Below, one piece after another: positions 9,315 through 16,945 of a stretch of 64,000 nucleotides of DNA. Under the pieces are notes generated by a model, which was not told the DNA's origin, made no database searches, and saw nothing but the letters and a program-made list of their open reading frames with translations. The translations under genes were made by a program, and so were the position numbers. The DNA comes from Streptomyces sp. GQFP (GTDB lineage Bacteria; Actinomycetota; Actinomycetes; Streptomycetales; Streptomycetaceae). The stretch lies in the NCBI RefSeq assembly GCF_021545335.1, contig NZ_CP089312.1, positions 5,766,001-5,830,000 on the forward strand, read 5' to 3'. The number at the start of each line of letters is the position of its first letter. Within the stretch, counting starts at the first letter, position 1.

Positions 9315-10415
9315 ATGTCCGACTTCGTACCCGGACTTGAGGGAGTAGTCGCGTTCGAGACGGAGATCGCCGAACCGGACAAGGAGGGCGGCGCACTCCG
9401 GTACCGGGGCGTCGACATCGAGGACCTGGTCGGCCATGTCTCCTTCGGCAACGTCTGGGGCCTGCTCGTCGACGGCGCCTTCAACCCCGGCCTGCCCCCG
9501 GCGGAACCGTTCCCGATCCCGGTCCACTCGGGCGACATCCGGGTGGACGTGCAGTCGGCGCTGGCGATGCTGGCCCCGGTCTGGGGCCTGCGCCCCCTCC
9601 TGGACATCGACGAACAGACGGCCCGCGACGACCTGGCGAGGGCGGCCGTAATGGCCCTGTCGTACGTCGCTCAGTCGGCGCGCGGACAGGGCCACGCGAT
9701 GGTCCCGCAGCGCGAGATCGACAAGGCGCAGTCGGTCGTCGAGCGCTTCATGATCCGCTGGCGGGGCGAACCGGACCCGAAGCACGTGGCGGCGGTGGAC
9801 GCGTACTGGACGAGCGCGGCCGAGCACGGCATGAACGCATCGACATTCACCGCGAGGGTGATCGCGTCGACGGGCGCGGACGTGGCGGCGGCCCTCTCGG
9901 GAGCCGTAGGAGCGATGAGCGGCCCCCTGCACGGAGGCGCCCCGTCCCGAGTCCTGGGCATGATCGAGGAGATCGAACGCACGGGCGACGCGGACGCCTA
10001 CGTGAAGCAGGCCCTGGACAAGGGCGAACGCCTGATGGGCTTCGGCCACCGCGTCTACCGCGCCGAGGACCCACGCGCGCGCGTGCTCCGCCGTACGGCC
10101 CGCGACCTGGGTGCCCCACGCTTCGAGGTGGCGGAGGCCCTGGAGAAGGCAGCCCTCGCCGAACTCCACGCCCGCCGCCCGGACCGCGTCCTGGCGACGA
10201 ACGTCGAGTTCTGGGCGGCGATCGTCCTGGACTTCGCCGAGGTCCCGGCCCACATGTTCACGTCCATGTTCACCTGCGCCCGCACAGCCGGCTGGTCGGC
10301 CCACATCCTGGAACAGAAGCGCACAGGCAGGCTCGTACGTCCGTCGGCCCGCTACATCGGCCCGGGGACGCGGGATCCTCGGGAGATCGAGGGGTACGGG
10401 GACATCGCCCGCTGA
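9315..10415 (+). CDS. Citrate synthase (short, 'citrate synthase 2' type)
   Basis: This 366-residue protein condenses oxaloacetate and acetyl-CoA (or a related 2-oxoacid/acyl-CoA pair). It begins with the short N-terminal GLEGVVAFETEIAEPDKEGGALRYRGVDIEDL and carries the catalytic histidines in GPLHGGAPS (about 205) and GFGHRVYR (about 243), with the aspartate in AAIVLDFAE. It is shorter than the main housekeeping enzyme of about 430 residues, so it is probably the second Streptomyces citrate synthase. An AGAGGAG ribosome site precedes the ATG. A 2-methylcitrate synthase activity cannot be excluded. Confidence 0.9.
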   Translation: MSDFVPGLEGVVAFETEIAEPDKEGGALRYRGVDIEDLVGHVSFGNVWGLLVDGAFNPGLPPAEPFPIPVHSGDIRVDVQSALAMLAPVWGLRPLLDIDEQTARDDLARAAVMALSYVAQSARGQGHAMVPQREIDKAQSVVERFMIRWRGEPDPKHVAAVDAYWTSAAEHGMNASTFTARVIASTGADVAAALSGAVGAMSGPLHGGAPSRVLGMIEEIERTGDADAYVKQALDKGERLMGFGHRVYRAEDPRARVLRRTARDLGAPRFEVAEALEKAALAELHARRPDRVLATNVEFWAAIVLDFAEVPAHMFTSMFTCARTAGWSAHILEQKRTGRLVRPSARYIGPGTRDPREIEGYGDIAR

Positions 10416-10473
10416 AGCCCACCGCCACCCGCTCCGATAGCGTGTCCCGCTCAAGTGAGGGGAGACACAGCAC

Positions 10474-11094
10474 ATGCTGGTCGGGGCGGGGTACAGGCGG
10501 CGCGGACTGATTCAGGCGACGCTGCTGATAGGCGTACTGGCGGGCTGTTCGGAAACACCGGACGACGGCGCGAAGCCGAAAGCGAAGGCTTCGGCGACAC
10601 CGGCGGACGGAACCACCGCCAAGAGCGGCGGCAGCCTAGGAGCCGCCGACTCGGCGTGCGAACTCCCCGTCACGTTCGACATCGCGGAGGAGTGGACCGC
10701 GGAAGCCGTCGACGCACCCCTGAGCCAGGGCCTGGTCTCCCTTGCCTGCGAGGTGGACGCCAAGCCGGCCGGCCACATCGGCTACCTCCGCGTCTGGACC
10801 GGCACCCCGGGCAACAACGACGCCCGCACCGCCCTGGAGGCCTTCGTGATCGCCGAGAAGGGCGCGAGCAAGGCGAAGTACAGCGAGTTCAAGGCGAACG
10901 GCCTCACGGGCGCAGAGGTGGAGTACGTCTACTCGGACGAGTTCGTGGAGACCCCGAAGAAGGAACGAGCCCTCGCGGTCACAACCGAGGACGGCCCGGT
11001 CGTCGTGCACCTCGGAGGCCTGGACACCGAGGAACACGAGGCGATGCTTCCGGCGTACGAACTGGCCAGGGGAACTCTGAAGGCTCACGCCTGA
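10474..11094 (+). CDS. Lipoprotein of unknown function
   Basis: This 206-residue protein has a lipoprotein signal: a basic start YRRRG, a hydrophobic stretch QATLLIGVLA, and the lipobox LAGC with lipidated Cys at about residue 28. A low-complexity linker rich in K, P, T and A follows. The C-terminal 150 residues form an unrecognised extracytoplasmic domain beginning ACELPVTFDIAEEWTAEAV. It follows the citrate synthase gene closely but has no obvious functional link to it. The next gene is convergent and begins 2 bp away. Confidence 0.85.
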   Translation: MLVGAGYRRRGLIQATLLIGVLAGCSETPDDGAKPKAKASATPADGTTAKSGGSLGAADSACELPVTFDIAEEWTAEAVDAPLSQGLVSLACEVDAKPAGHIGYLRVWTGTPGNNDARTALEAFVIAEKGASKAKYSEFKANGLTGAEVEYVYSDEFVETPKKERALAVTTEDGPVVVHLGGLDTEEHEAMLPAYELARGTLKAHA

Positions 11095-11095
11095 T

Positions 11096-11602
11096 CTAAA
11101 GCTTGTCCTTCTTGGGGTTCGCCCGCTTGCGCTTGCGATTGGGGCGACGCGGGCGGACGAGGGTGTCGAGCGCACCCACGGCTGCTCGGACATGGGCCGG
11201 GCCGCGACGCAGCCGTTCTCCAGCGCACCACCAGGAGAGCTGCCCATCCGCATCCCTCACATGCATGCCCAGGCCGTGCTCGGCACACAGGGGCCACGCC
11301 TGCCACAGCCGCTCGGTGACGGTGTCCTGAGCGGCATCGGCGACGATCGACAGCGCGGCGGCAGGGCCGTCCGCCCAGTCCGGATCCAGGTAATTGCCGT
11401 GCCACTCCCCGTTGGCCAGAGCGACGTAGACGTGCTCCGGCTCGTCCGCGTCGTAGGGCGGCAGGGCCAGTAGCTGCAGGGGTTCCTGCTCGGGAAGCGT
11501 CACCGCCAGATCCCGGTTGAGAAGGGCGAGAGCCTGGTCCCACACGGGGTACTCGCCCGGCGAGACGCGACGGGGTTCGGGGGCTTGGAAGAGAGCGTGC
11601 AC
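11096..11602 (-). CDS. Hypothetical protein behind a structured leader
   Basis: I do not recognise a function for this 168-residue protein. It has an acidic, aromatic-rich body (HVYVALANGEWHGNYLDPDW), a CAEH...HVRD...WWCAGE segment that could bind a metal, and a very basic tail RPRRPNRKRKRANPKK. The GTG at 11602 is preferred because GGAGG (11612-11616) lies 9 bases upstream; the ATG at 11611 abuts that GGAGG and is less likely. A roughly 250-base leader with a 12-codon ORF and strong stems precedes it, so its expression is probably set by attenuation or translational control. Confidence 0.75.
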   Translation of the reverse strand: MHALFQAPEPRRVSPGEYPVWDQALALLNRDLAVTLPEQEPLQLLALPPYDADEPEHVYVALANGEWHGNYLDPDWADGPAAALSIVADAAQDTVTERLWQAWPLCAEHGLGMHVRDADGQLSWWCAGERLRRGPAHVRAAVGALDTLVRPRRPNRKRKRANPKKDKL

Positions 11603-11892
11603 GGGCACCATCCTCCGTCACACCAGGGGTCGCCCCTGGTTCCAGAGGCCGGAAAGCAGGCGACCCGCGAACTCGGTCCCTCCGAAGGAAGGGCCGGCCG
11701 GACGTACCGGCGAGTTCGCGGGTCGGGTGACTGCGTTGGTTTGGGCCGGCTGCGTGTCACTAGCTCACGCTGGTCCGGCACCGCACAGGGTGTGGTGGCA
11801 GGCCGCTAGCCCGCAGCCACCTCACGCGTCCGGGTTTCACTCATGTACCCGATCACCTCCTATCCTCGTGTGCGCCTCAGCCTAGGTAGGAG
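11603..11892 (-). promoter_or_regulatory. Structured 5' leader / candidate attenuator
   Basis: On the minus strand the region before the 168-residue gene contains, in order: CTCCTA (11887-11892), able to pair with the leader ribosome site; a near-perfect Shine-Dalgarno GGAGGTGATC (11851-11860); a 12-codon ORF; a 13-bp stem ACCCGCGAACTCG/CGAGTTCGCGGGT enclosing a smaller stem-loop; and a CCAGGGG-CGA-CCCCTGG hairpin. The last hairpin lies just before the real gene's ribosome site. This layout is typical of leader-peptide control, in which ribosome position decides which stems form. The inducing signal is unknown. Confidence 0.6.
11806..11844 (-). CDS. 12-residue leader peptide MSETRTREVAAG
   Basis: This tiny ORF reads MSETRTREVAAG then TAG. 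It is preceded 11 bases upstream by GGAGGTGATC, which is complementary to about ten bases of the 16S 3' end. So strong a site on a 12-codon ORF inside a hairpin-rich leader suggests a regulatory uORF rather than a functional peptide. The stop lies about 85 bases before the main 13-bp stem. Confidence 0.55.
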   Translation of the reverse strand: MSETRTREVAAG

Positions 11893-11903
11893 CAGGCCAC
11901 CGC

Positions 11904-13524
11904 TCAACCGGTTTTTCGAGGAGTTGGCAGCGCTGCCTCCGGCCGGAGGACGTAGCCGTACCCGTCGCCCCGTTGTAGGAGCCGTAGATATCGGTGAGAG
12001 ACGCTGAACCGACCCCTCGGAGTCGTGAGGCTGTGTTGTCCCATGGCGCGGACAGAGACGCGGCCCGTCCAAGTGCCTGTCCACTTGCCACGGTGGCCCG
12101 CACGAGATCCCCGGTCACGTAGCCGAAGTGCTGTTTGGCGCGGGATCTTCGGAGGCGGGGGAATCCGAAACGGTCCGGGGTGGTGCGGGCATAGGAGCCG
12201 CGCCCGGTGGCCTTGGTGGCGAGGACCTGCCTGGGGAATCGTACGATCGCATGCCCGCTCTCGTGGTCGAGAGGGCCGATGCACAGGGCATCCAGGGTGT
12301 GGGTCTTGGCCAGCCCCGCGATGCTGCGAGTCTCCTTGGTCTCTGCACCGGACCAGGTGTGCATGGGCCTGCCCAAGGTGTTCAGAACTTCTGTGAGTCG
12401 TTGGCCGATCGCGTTCATGGCGGCGGCGTCGTGGAGCGGTGTTCTGACTTGCTGGAGGATCTTCGCGAGTCGGACTTGCTGCCCTTGGTCTGGTTGCAGG
12501 GGACGCAGGCGATGACGAGGTTGGCGATACGGCTTGAGCCCCCTCGGCTGCGGGGCCGGAGGTGATCGATGTTCAGCGGAACGCCGGTGGCGTCGCAGTA
12601 GGCGCAGGCGCTGTTCCACTTGGTGTGCAGGTAGGAGCGGGCATCGGTCCCAGCGAGCGTTCCTTGTTCGTACTCGGCCCCGGCCAGAGGTCTGCCCGCG
12701 CTCATGGAGTGGGTGTCGAACGCGACGCGTTCCACATGGATCTCGGTGACCGGCGCGTACCGGCACAGGCGCTGCGCGAGGGAGTGGACAGTGTCGACGC
12801 GGTGACGAACGGAAGGCGGCAGCCATCCTGCAGGGTGGGCCCGGTTGTTGGAGCGGGATGCTCGGTAACGGCAGTTGGCCGAGCGTCGTCTGTGCCGGTA
12901 CCCGGCACGTTGCTGCATGCACATGTGGATCTGGTCGCCACGGTGCTGGAGTTCGACCGAGACCAGCCCGCGTCTTACGACGACGATGGTGCCGCGTTCG
13001 TCAGGCTCCTTCTTCTCGTCGGTGAGCGCGATGCCTGTGCCCTTGGAGCCGGGGTCAATGCGCAACTGCACGCCTTCGACTGCCGACTCGGCGAGCGTGC
13101 GGTCCCTCAGCCGGATGGTGAAGGGCGCCTGTCGGACAACCACGGCTCGCCTCTTGTGCAGAAGCTCGCGGGCCCGGGCGGGGTGACACGGCATAAGGGG
13201 CTGCCCGTCCTTGGAGAGGATGAAGACTCTGCTCGCGCCGACTCCGCCTTCGTACGTCTGGTTGTGCGTGGGAGCGTCACCGCTCCCGTTCTCTGCCGCT
13301 CGCGCCGTCGTGACGGCGTTCCCGGCGTGACGCCGACGGGGGCTGGTGCCGCTCCCGTCGATCTCCCCTCGCCCATGTTCTCCGCCGGTGCCGCGCGCAG
13401 TGGCGCGATGTCCGTGAGCCGTTTCGTCCCTGCTCCCAGGGGTGTCTGCTCTCACGGATTCCAGAGCAGGCTGCTGAGGAAGCACAGCCTGGCGGGTCTT
13501 CTCGCCTGCGGAAAACGTAGTCAT
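11904..13524 (-). pseudogene. iscB: IscB RNA-guided endonuclease, frameshifted
   Basis: Counting from the ATG at 13524, the first frame carries an Arg/Gly-rich extension (1-99), the PLMP domain (FILSKDGQPLMPCHPARAREL), RuvC-I with D157 in RIDPGSKGTG, an Arg-rich bridge helix (206-228), RuvC-II E265, and an HNH domain with CAYC, IDH (320-321) and CVPC. After CNQTKGSK (near 12475) the frame shifts: RLAKILQQVRTPLHDAAAMN and RuvC-III GLAKTHTLDALCIG lie in a second frame. Near 12080 the end (VSVRAMG...HRYLRLLQRGDGYGY) moves to a third frame. About ten residues expected between HNH and RuvC-III are missing, so this looks like real decay. No tnpA is adjacent. Confidence 0.85.
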
Positions 13525-13640
13525 CGGAGCACCTCCCTGATCCTTCGGATCGCGATGACTGGGGCTGGTCACTCTGTGCCCGCCCTTTGCGTGAGACGGA
13601 CTCCGGCCTGGCCGGGGAGCGAGTGACCTCCTTTCAGCGT
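13255..13640 (-). ncRNA. Candidate omega-RNA (HEARO-like) region of iscB
   Basis: IscB proteins use an RNA encoded just 5' of, or overlapping, their gene. On the minus strand this region has a dense set of GC stems: GGGAGCG-GTGA-CGCTCCC with a GNRA loop (13270-13287), CGCCGTC/GACGGCG (13303-13318), GGCG-TCA-CGCC (13324-13334), CGACGGG/CCCGTCG (13334-13360), and a junction closed by AGTCATCG/CGATGACT (13519-13560). The upstream stems overlap the Arg/Gly-rich N-terminal extension of the IscB frame, which may be conserved as RNA rather than protein. The boundaries and the guide segment, expected at the far 5' end near 13640 or beyond, are not determined. Confidence 0.5.
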
Positions 13641-13804
13641 TTGTCGATCAAGCTAGTTGGCCGAGGTCACGTAGCGGATCGAAGACCTCCTTAATCGCCA
13701 ATTCATGCGAAATTGCTCGATTCTTCGAACATGTACGGATCTTGCTGCTAAGGCCTGCTGTAACAGATGTGGATGATGCCTTTGCGGTGCGCGAGACTTG
13801 CGCC

Positions 13805-14215
13805 ATGGACGGGAGTCATCGGCTGCGGCGTCAGACGAACCGTTGGGCGCGATTCGCCGAGGTCAGCGTGCGCCTGACTCCAGCGGCGAGTGCCGGGGTC
13901 GTGGTCTGCGCGGACGTATTCGCTTGGCGTCGCTCGGCAGTTGTCGATGGCGCGGGGGACGCGGGTGCCGCGGTGGAAGCACGAGTCGGCGCCTGGTACG
14001 CGCTGAGGGAATTGCCGGACGGCGCGCGCAGCTTTCTGGTAGAGATCACCGAGATCGTCACAGCCTCGGCGGACACCGGTCCAGGTGATGTGAAGTTCGC
14101 TGCTGCCCATGCCGTCTGGCGGGCGTTGGAGCACATTCCGTCCTGTCCGCCGTTCACGGGCGAGGACGGGAACCCGGTGTTCCCGGCCGGGGAGACCGAA
14201 GGCCAAGATCTGTGA
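13805..14215 (+). CDS. Hypothetical protein
   Basis: This 136-residue protein starts MDGSHRLRRQTNRWARFAEVSVRL. It is predicted to be soluble, with alternating beta-strand-like segments (VVVCADVFAWRR, SFLVEITEIVT) and a C-terminal helix KFAAAHAVWRALEHI. I recognise no family; the strand pattern faintly recalls the domain-IV region of EF-G-like proteins, but this is weak. The ATG at 13805 is preferred to the upstream in-frame start at 13742, whose extra residues look non-coding. Nothing in the context suggests a role. Confidence 0.6.
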   Translation: MDGSHRLRRQTNRWARFAEVSVRLTPAASAGVVVCADVFAWRRSAVVDGAGDAGAAVEARVGAWYALRELPDGARSFLVEITEIVTASADTGPGDVKFAAAHAVWRALEHIPSCPPFTGEDGNPVFPAGETEGQDL

Positions 14216-14275
14216 CGGGACGACCACGGCCTCGGACGCTCCCGAGGCGCGCTGAACAGCACTTTCACAACAGGC

Positions 14276-14656
14276 TTAGACGTCGAACCGCCGCCGAGCC
14301 CCCTCGATATGCCCCAGATACTGATGCGTCCACTCGCACATCCCATCGACCGTAGCCCGCAGCCCCTGCCCCGCCTCCGTCAGCGTGTACTCAACCCGAG
14401 GCGGCACCGTGGGATACACCTTCCGCTCGGCCAAACCGTTGCGCTCCAGCATCCGCAGGTTCTGCGTGAGCATTTTGTGGCTGACGCCCTCGACCTCGTT
14501 CCGCAACTCGCTGAAGCGGAGGGTGCGTTCACCGAGGGTCTCGATGATCAGCAGCGCCCACTTGTTGGCCACGTCGGAGAAGATCTCGCGTGCCAGCGAG
14601 TCCGCGCGCCGCAGGTCCGCGTCCTCGGGTGAGCCGCTGAACTGCTTGGTCACCAT
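14276..14656 (-). CDS. HxlR family winged-helix transcriptional regulator
   Basis: This 126-residue protein has the HxlR core: DVANKWALLIIETLGERTLRFSELRNEVEGVSHKMLTQNLRMLERNGLAERKVYPTVPPRVEY. Such regulators often sense redox or electrophile stress or aromatic compounds, and control a divergent gene. Here the divergent gene is the Rid-like gene 102 bp away. The intergenic stretch holds the imperfect palindrome GGTTCCTGAGTAACC (14713-14727), a possible operator. Confidence 0.9.
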   Translation of the reverse strand: MVTKQFSGSPEDADLRRADSLAREIFSDVANKWALLIIETLGERTLRFSELRNEVEGVSHKMLTQNLRMLERNGLAERKVYPTVPPRVEYTLTEAGQGLRATVDGMCEWTHQYLGHIEGARRRFDV

Positions 14657-14758
14657 CTGGTTCCCCAGTCACTGAAAAGTGCGTTCTTCCATGTCAGCGT
14701 TCACTCTCCTACGGTTCCTGAGTAACCACAAGAGAGCGATGGAAGGCGGACTGGTCAT

Positions 14759-15166
14759 ATGGCCATCACCCTGCTTAACCCCGAAGAACTGCCCAAGATC
14801 GACGTCTACCGGCAGGTGTCGGTCGCGACCGGATCAAAGCTGGTCTTCGTCTCCGGGCAGGTCTCCTGGGACGCCGACGGCGTCACGGTCGGCGAAGGCG
14901 ACCTCGCCGCGCAGGTCGAGCAGTGCTACGTCAATGTCGGCACCGCCCTTGCCGTGGCCGGCGCCTCCTTCGACGACGTGGCGAAGCTGAACTTCTACGT
15001 CGTCGACTGGAACCCCGACAAGATGCCCACGCTCCTGGAGGGCGTCTCCCGGGCGGCCAAGAAGTTGGGGGTCACCCCGGTACCTCCGGTCACGATGATC
15101 GGCGTGGCAGCACTCGACATCCGCGACCACCTGGTCGAGATCGAGGCCACCGCGGTCATCGACTGA
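14759..15166 (+). CDS. RidA/YjgF-family protein, probably non-RidA subgroup
   Basis: This 135-residue protein has the YjgF/Rid fold signatures LVFVSGQVSWDADG, NVGTALAVAGASFDDVAKLNFYVVD and LVEIEATAVI. Canonical RidA deaminases need an arginine in a PARS-type motif; here the aligned text is PPVTMIGVAAL, so the arginine is absent. That suggests one of the Arg-less Rid subfamilies, with another or unknown substrate. The gene is divergent from the HxlR gene and probably under its control. Its 3' end overlaps the convergent Imm35-like gene by 11 bp. Confidence 0.88.
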   Translation: MAITLLNPEELPKIDVYRQVSVATGSKLVFVSGQVSWDADGVTVGEGDLAAQVEQCYVNVGTALAVAGASFDDVAKLNFYVVDWNPDKMPTLLEGVSRAAKKLGVTPVPPVTMIGVAALDIRDHLVEIEATAVID

Positions 15167-15752
15167 TGGGCCTGCCCGGGCGGATCGTCCTCACGCCGAG
15201 CACCGGGTTGATGGGCACGACGAGTTGCTCGACGGCTACGGCCACAAGGTCGGCCGGTGCGGAGCTGCTCTCCAGCAATCCGGTCACGTACGTGAGGGCC
15301 CGCGCCGGGGACAGCACCGGCAGCCTCCGCCGCAGGGCGCGTACCGCGTGCACGCGCCCGCGTGCGGCGGCGAGTTCGCGGATCTCGTCGTGCAGATCGT
15401 CAACGGCCGTACGGACGGCCAGGCCTCGGATGCGTACGCGGTACTCAGCCTCCCATTCCCCGCCCTTCGCGGAGAGAACCCCGATCGTGTGCAGCCCTCC
15501 GTCGACGCGGTCCACGAGGTACGGGCCGTCGCCGATCAGCATGGAGCCCGGGTTCCCGGTGCGTACGAACTCCTCGGACTGGCAGTACACGAGCCACACC
15601 AGCTCGTGCTCCTCGACACGCGCCACAACCACGCGTACCGGGTCCACGCCTAGCGCCGACCACTTCTGACGCTCGCGTTCCAGCTCCTCCTCGACGATGC
15701 GCACCGCCGCCTCGCGCCCGATCACGCGCGAGCCGTCCTCATCGCCCGTCAT
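15156..15752 (-). CDS. YrhB/Imm35-like domain protein
   Basis: This 198-residue protein starts with EAAVRIVEEELERERQKW and continues VRVVVARVEEHELVWLVYCQSEEFVRTGNPGSMLIGDGPYLVDRVDGGLHTIG. This matches the YrhB/immunity-35 domain common in Streptomyces, a family proposed from genomics to contain immunity proteins. No toxin gene is adjacent. The C-terminal half is helical and less recognisable. The start overlaps the GNAT gene by 4 bp, so they probably share a transcript. Confidence 0.75.
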   Translation of the reverse strand: MTGDEDGSRVIGREAAVRIVEEELERERQKWSALGVDPVRVVVARVEEHELVWLVYCQSEEFVRTGNPGSMLIGDGPYLVDRVDGGLHTIGVLSAKGGEWEAEYRVRIRGLAVRTAVDDLHDEIRELAAARGRVHAVRALRRRLPVLSPARALTYVTGLLESSSAPADLVAVAVEQLVVPINPVLGVRTIRPGRPISR

Positions 15753-16198
15753 GTCCGCTCGCGCATCATGAACACGTCTACCGCATCCTCGCCCTCCACC
15801 ACGAACCCATGCCGCTCGTACAGCCGTCGCGCCGGGCTCCCCTGGAGCACGTTCAACCGGACCAGGGCACCCTCGCCGTCGCAGCGCCCCAGCAGCTCAC
15901 TCAGGACGCCCGAGCCGATGCCCGTTCCCTGGAAGCGTGGGGCCAGATAGAAGTGCTCCAGCCAGTGGGCGTCCTCCGCCGGGCGCAGGGCCACGCAGCC
16001 CGCGAACTCGTCGGTCACCTCGATCACCCAGGTGTGGGCCGCGTCGAATCCGTCCCGGAAGCGCTGCCGGACGCGGTGGTCGTCGTACCGGCCGAGTCGT
16101 TCCAGATCCGGCCGCATCACCACTGCCCGCAGTTCCGCTATCGGCTCGATGTCCGATGCCGACGCCGGTCGTATGTCCCAGTCCGCCATGATCGGCAC
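15749..16198 (-). CDS. GNAT family N-acetyltransferase
   Basis: This 149-residue protein has the acetyl-CoA loop LAPRFQGTGIGSGVLSELL and the C-terminal GNAT strand ARRLYERHGFVVEGED. The substrate is unknown. It overlaps the Imm35-like gene by 4 bp. It is divergent from another GNAT gene at 16258, with 59 bp between the starts. Confidence 0.9.
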   Translation of the reverse strand: MPIMADWDIRPASASDIEPIAELRAVVMRPDLERLGRYDDHRVRQRFRDGFDAAHTWVIEVTDEFAGCVALRPAEDAHWLEHFYLAPRFQGTGIGSGVLSELLGRCDGEGALVRLNVLQGSPARRLYERHGFVVEGEDAVDVFMMRERT

Positions 16199-16257
16199 GC
16201 TACCGCGCGGGACGCGGAGCGTTGACGGGTGCCCGCGGTGTGCGATTTTCTGGCGCC

Positions 16258-16737
16258 GTGTCTGATCTTCGTATCGTCTCCGTGAGTGGCGGTGACGCCA
16301 GCGCGGTCGCCCTTCGCGACTGGCAGTACGTCCACAACCTGATCGTCCCGCCCGCCGCCATGCCCCTCGACGACGTACGCGAGCGCAGTCGGCGCAACCG
16401 GCTGGCAGTCGCGTATCTCGGGGACGCTCTCGTCGGATGTTCCACCGTTCGGCCGCCCGCCGGGGACAGCGATCCGGCCGTCGCCACCGTCATCGCGCGC
16501 GTGCTGCCCGGTTTTCGGCGGCGCGGGTTCGGGACGGAGATGTACGTGAGAGGGCTCGCGCTCGCGCGGGAACTCGGGGCCGGGGTGATCGAGACCGTCG
16601 TACTCGCCGCCAACCACGACGGGCTGTCCTTCGCGCTCAAGCGCGGGTTCGTGGAGGTCGAGCGGTATGTGGTGGACGGGGAGAGCGACCTCTGGGTCGA
16701 TCTGCGGCTGCCCCGGCTCCCCGGCGCGGGAACCTGA
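16258..16737 (+). CDS. GNAT family N-acetyltransferase
   Basis: This 159-residue protein has the GNAT acetyl-CoA motif VLPGFRRRGFGTEMYVRGLALARELG and the typical NHDGLSFALKRGFVEVERYVV. The GTG at 16258 (VSDLRIVSV) fits the family better than the upstream in-frame start at 16222. The substrate is unknown. Confidence 0.88.
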   Translation: MSDLRIVSVSGGDASAVALRDWQYVHNLIVPPAAMPLDDVRERSRRNRLAVAYLGDALVGCSTVRPPAGDSDPAVATVIARVLPGFRRRGFGTEMYVRGLALARELGAGVIETVVLAANHDGLSFALKRGFVEVERYVVDGESDLWVDLRLPRLPGAGT

Positions 16738-16945
16738 AGGCGCGGACATTCCGGATGGTCGGTTTGGTCCGGGGGCGGGAGGGGCAAGAGGGGCTTGTTC
16801 CCGGACTACGGCGAATTTCCGCCGTACAACGATTTCCATCAATCTTGGGGGAACTCGATGTGTGCTGCGTCACGTTCGAGTTGAATGATGGTGAGTGAGC
16901 GAACCGTCGCGCAGTACGTGCGGACGCAGCCTGCAGGGGGTCCAG

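Noticed and set aside
12415..13572. Calling the first iscB frame a complete HNH endonuclease gene
   Set aside because: The RuvC-III and C-terminal parts of the same protein are readable in adjacent frames, so the gene is broken rather than complete.
13641..13804. A transposase end or inverted repeat for the iscB element
   Set aside because: No TnpA gene, clear terminal repeat or target duplication could be identified on either side.
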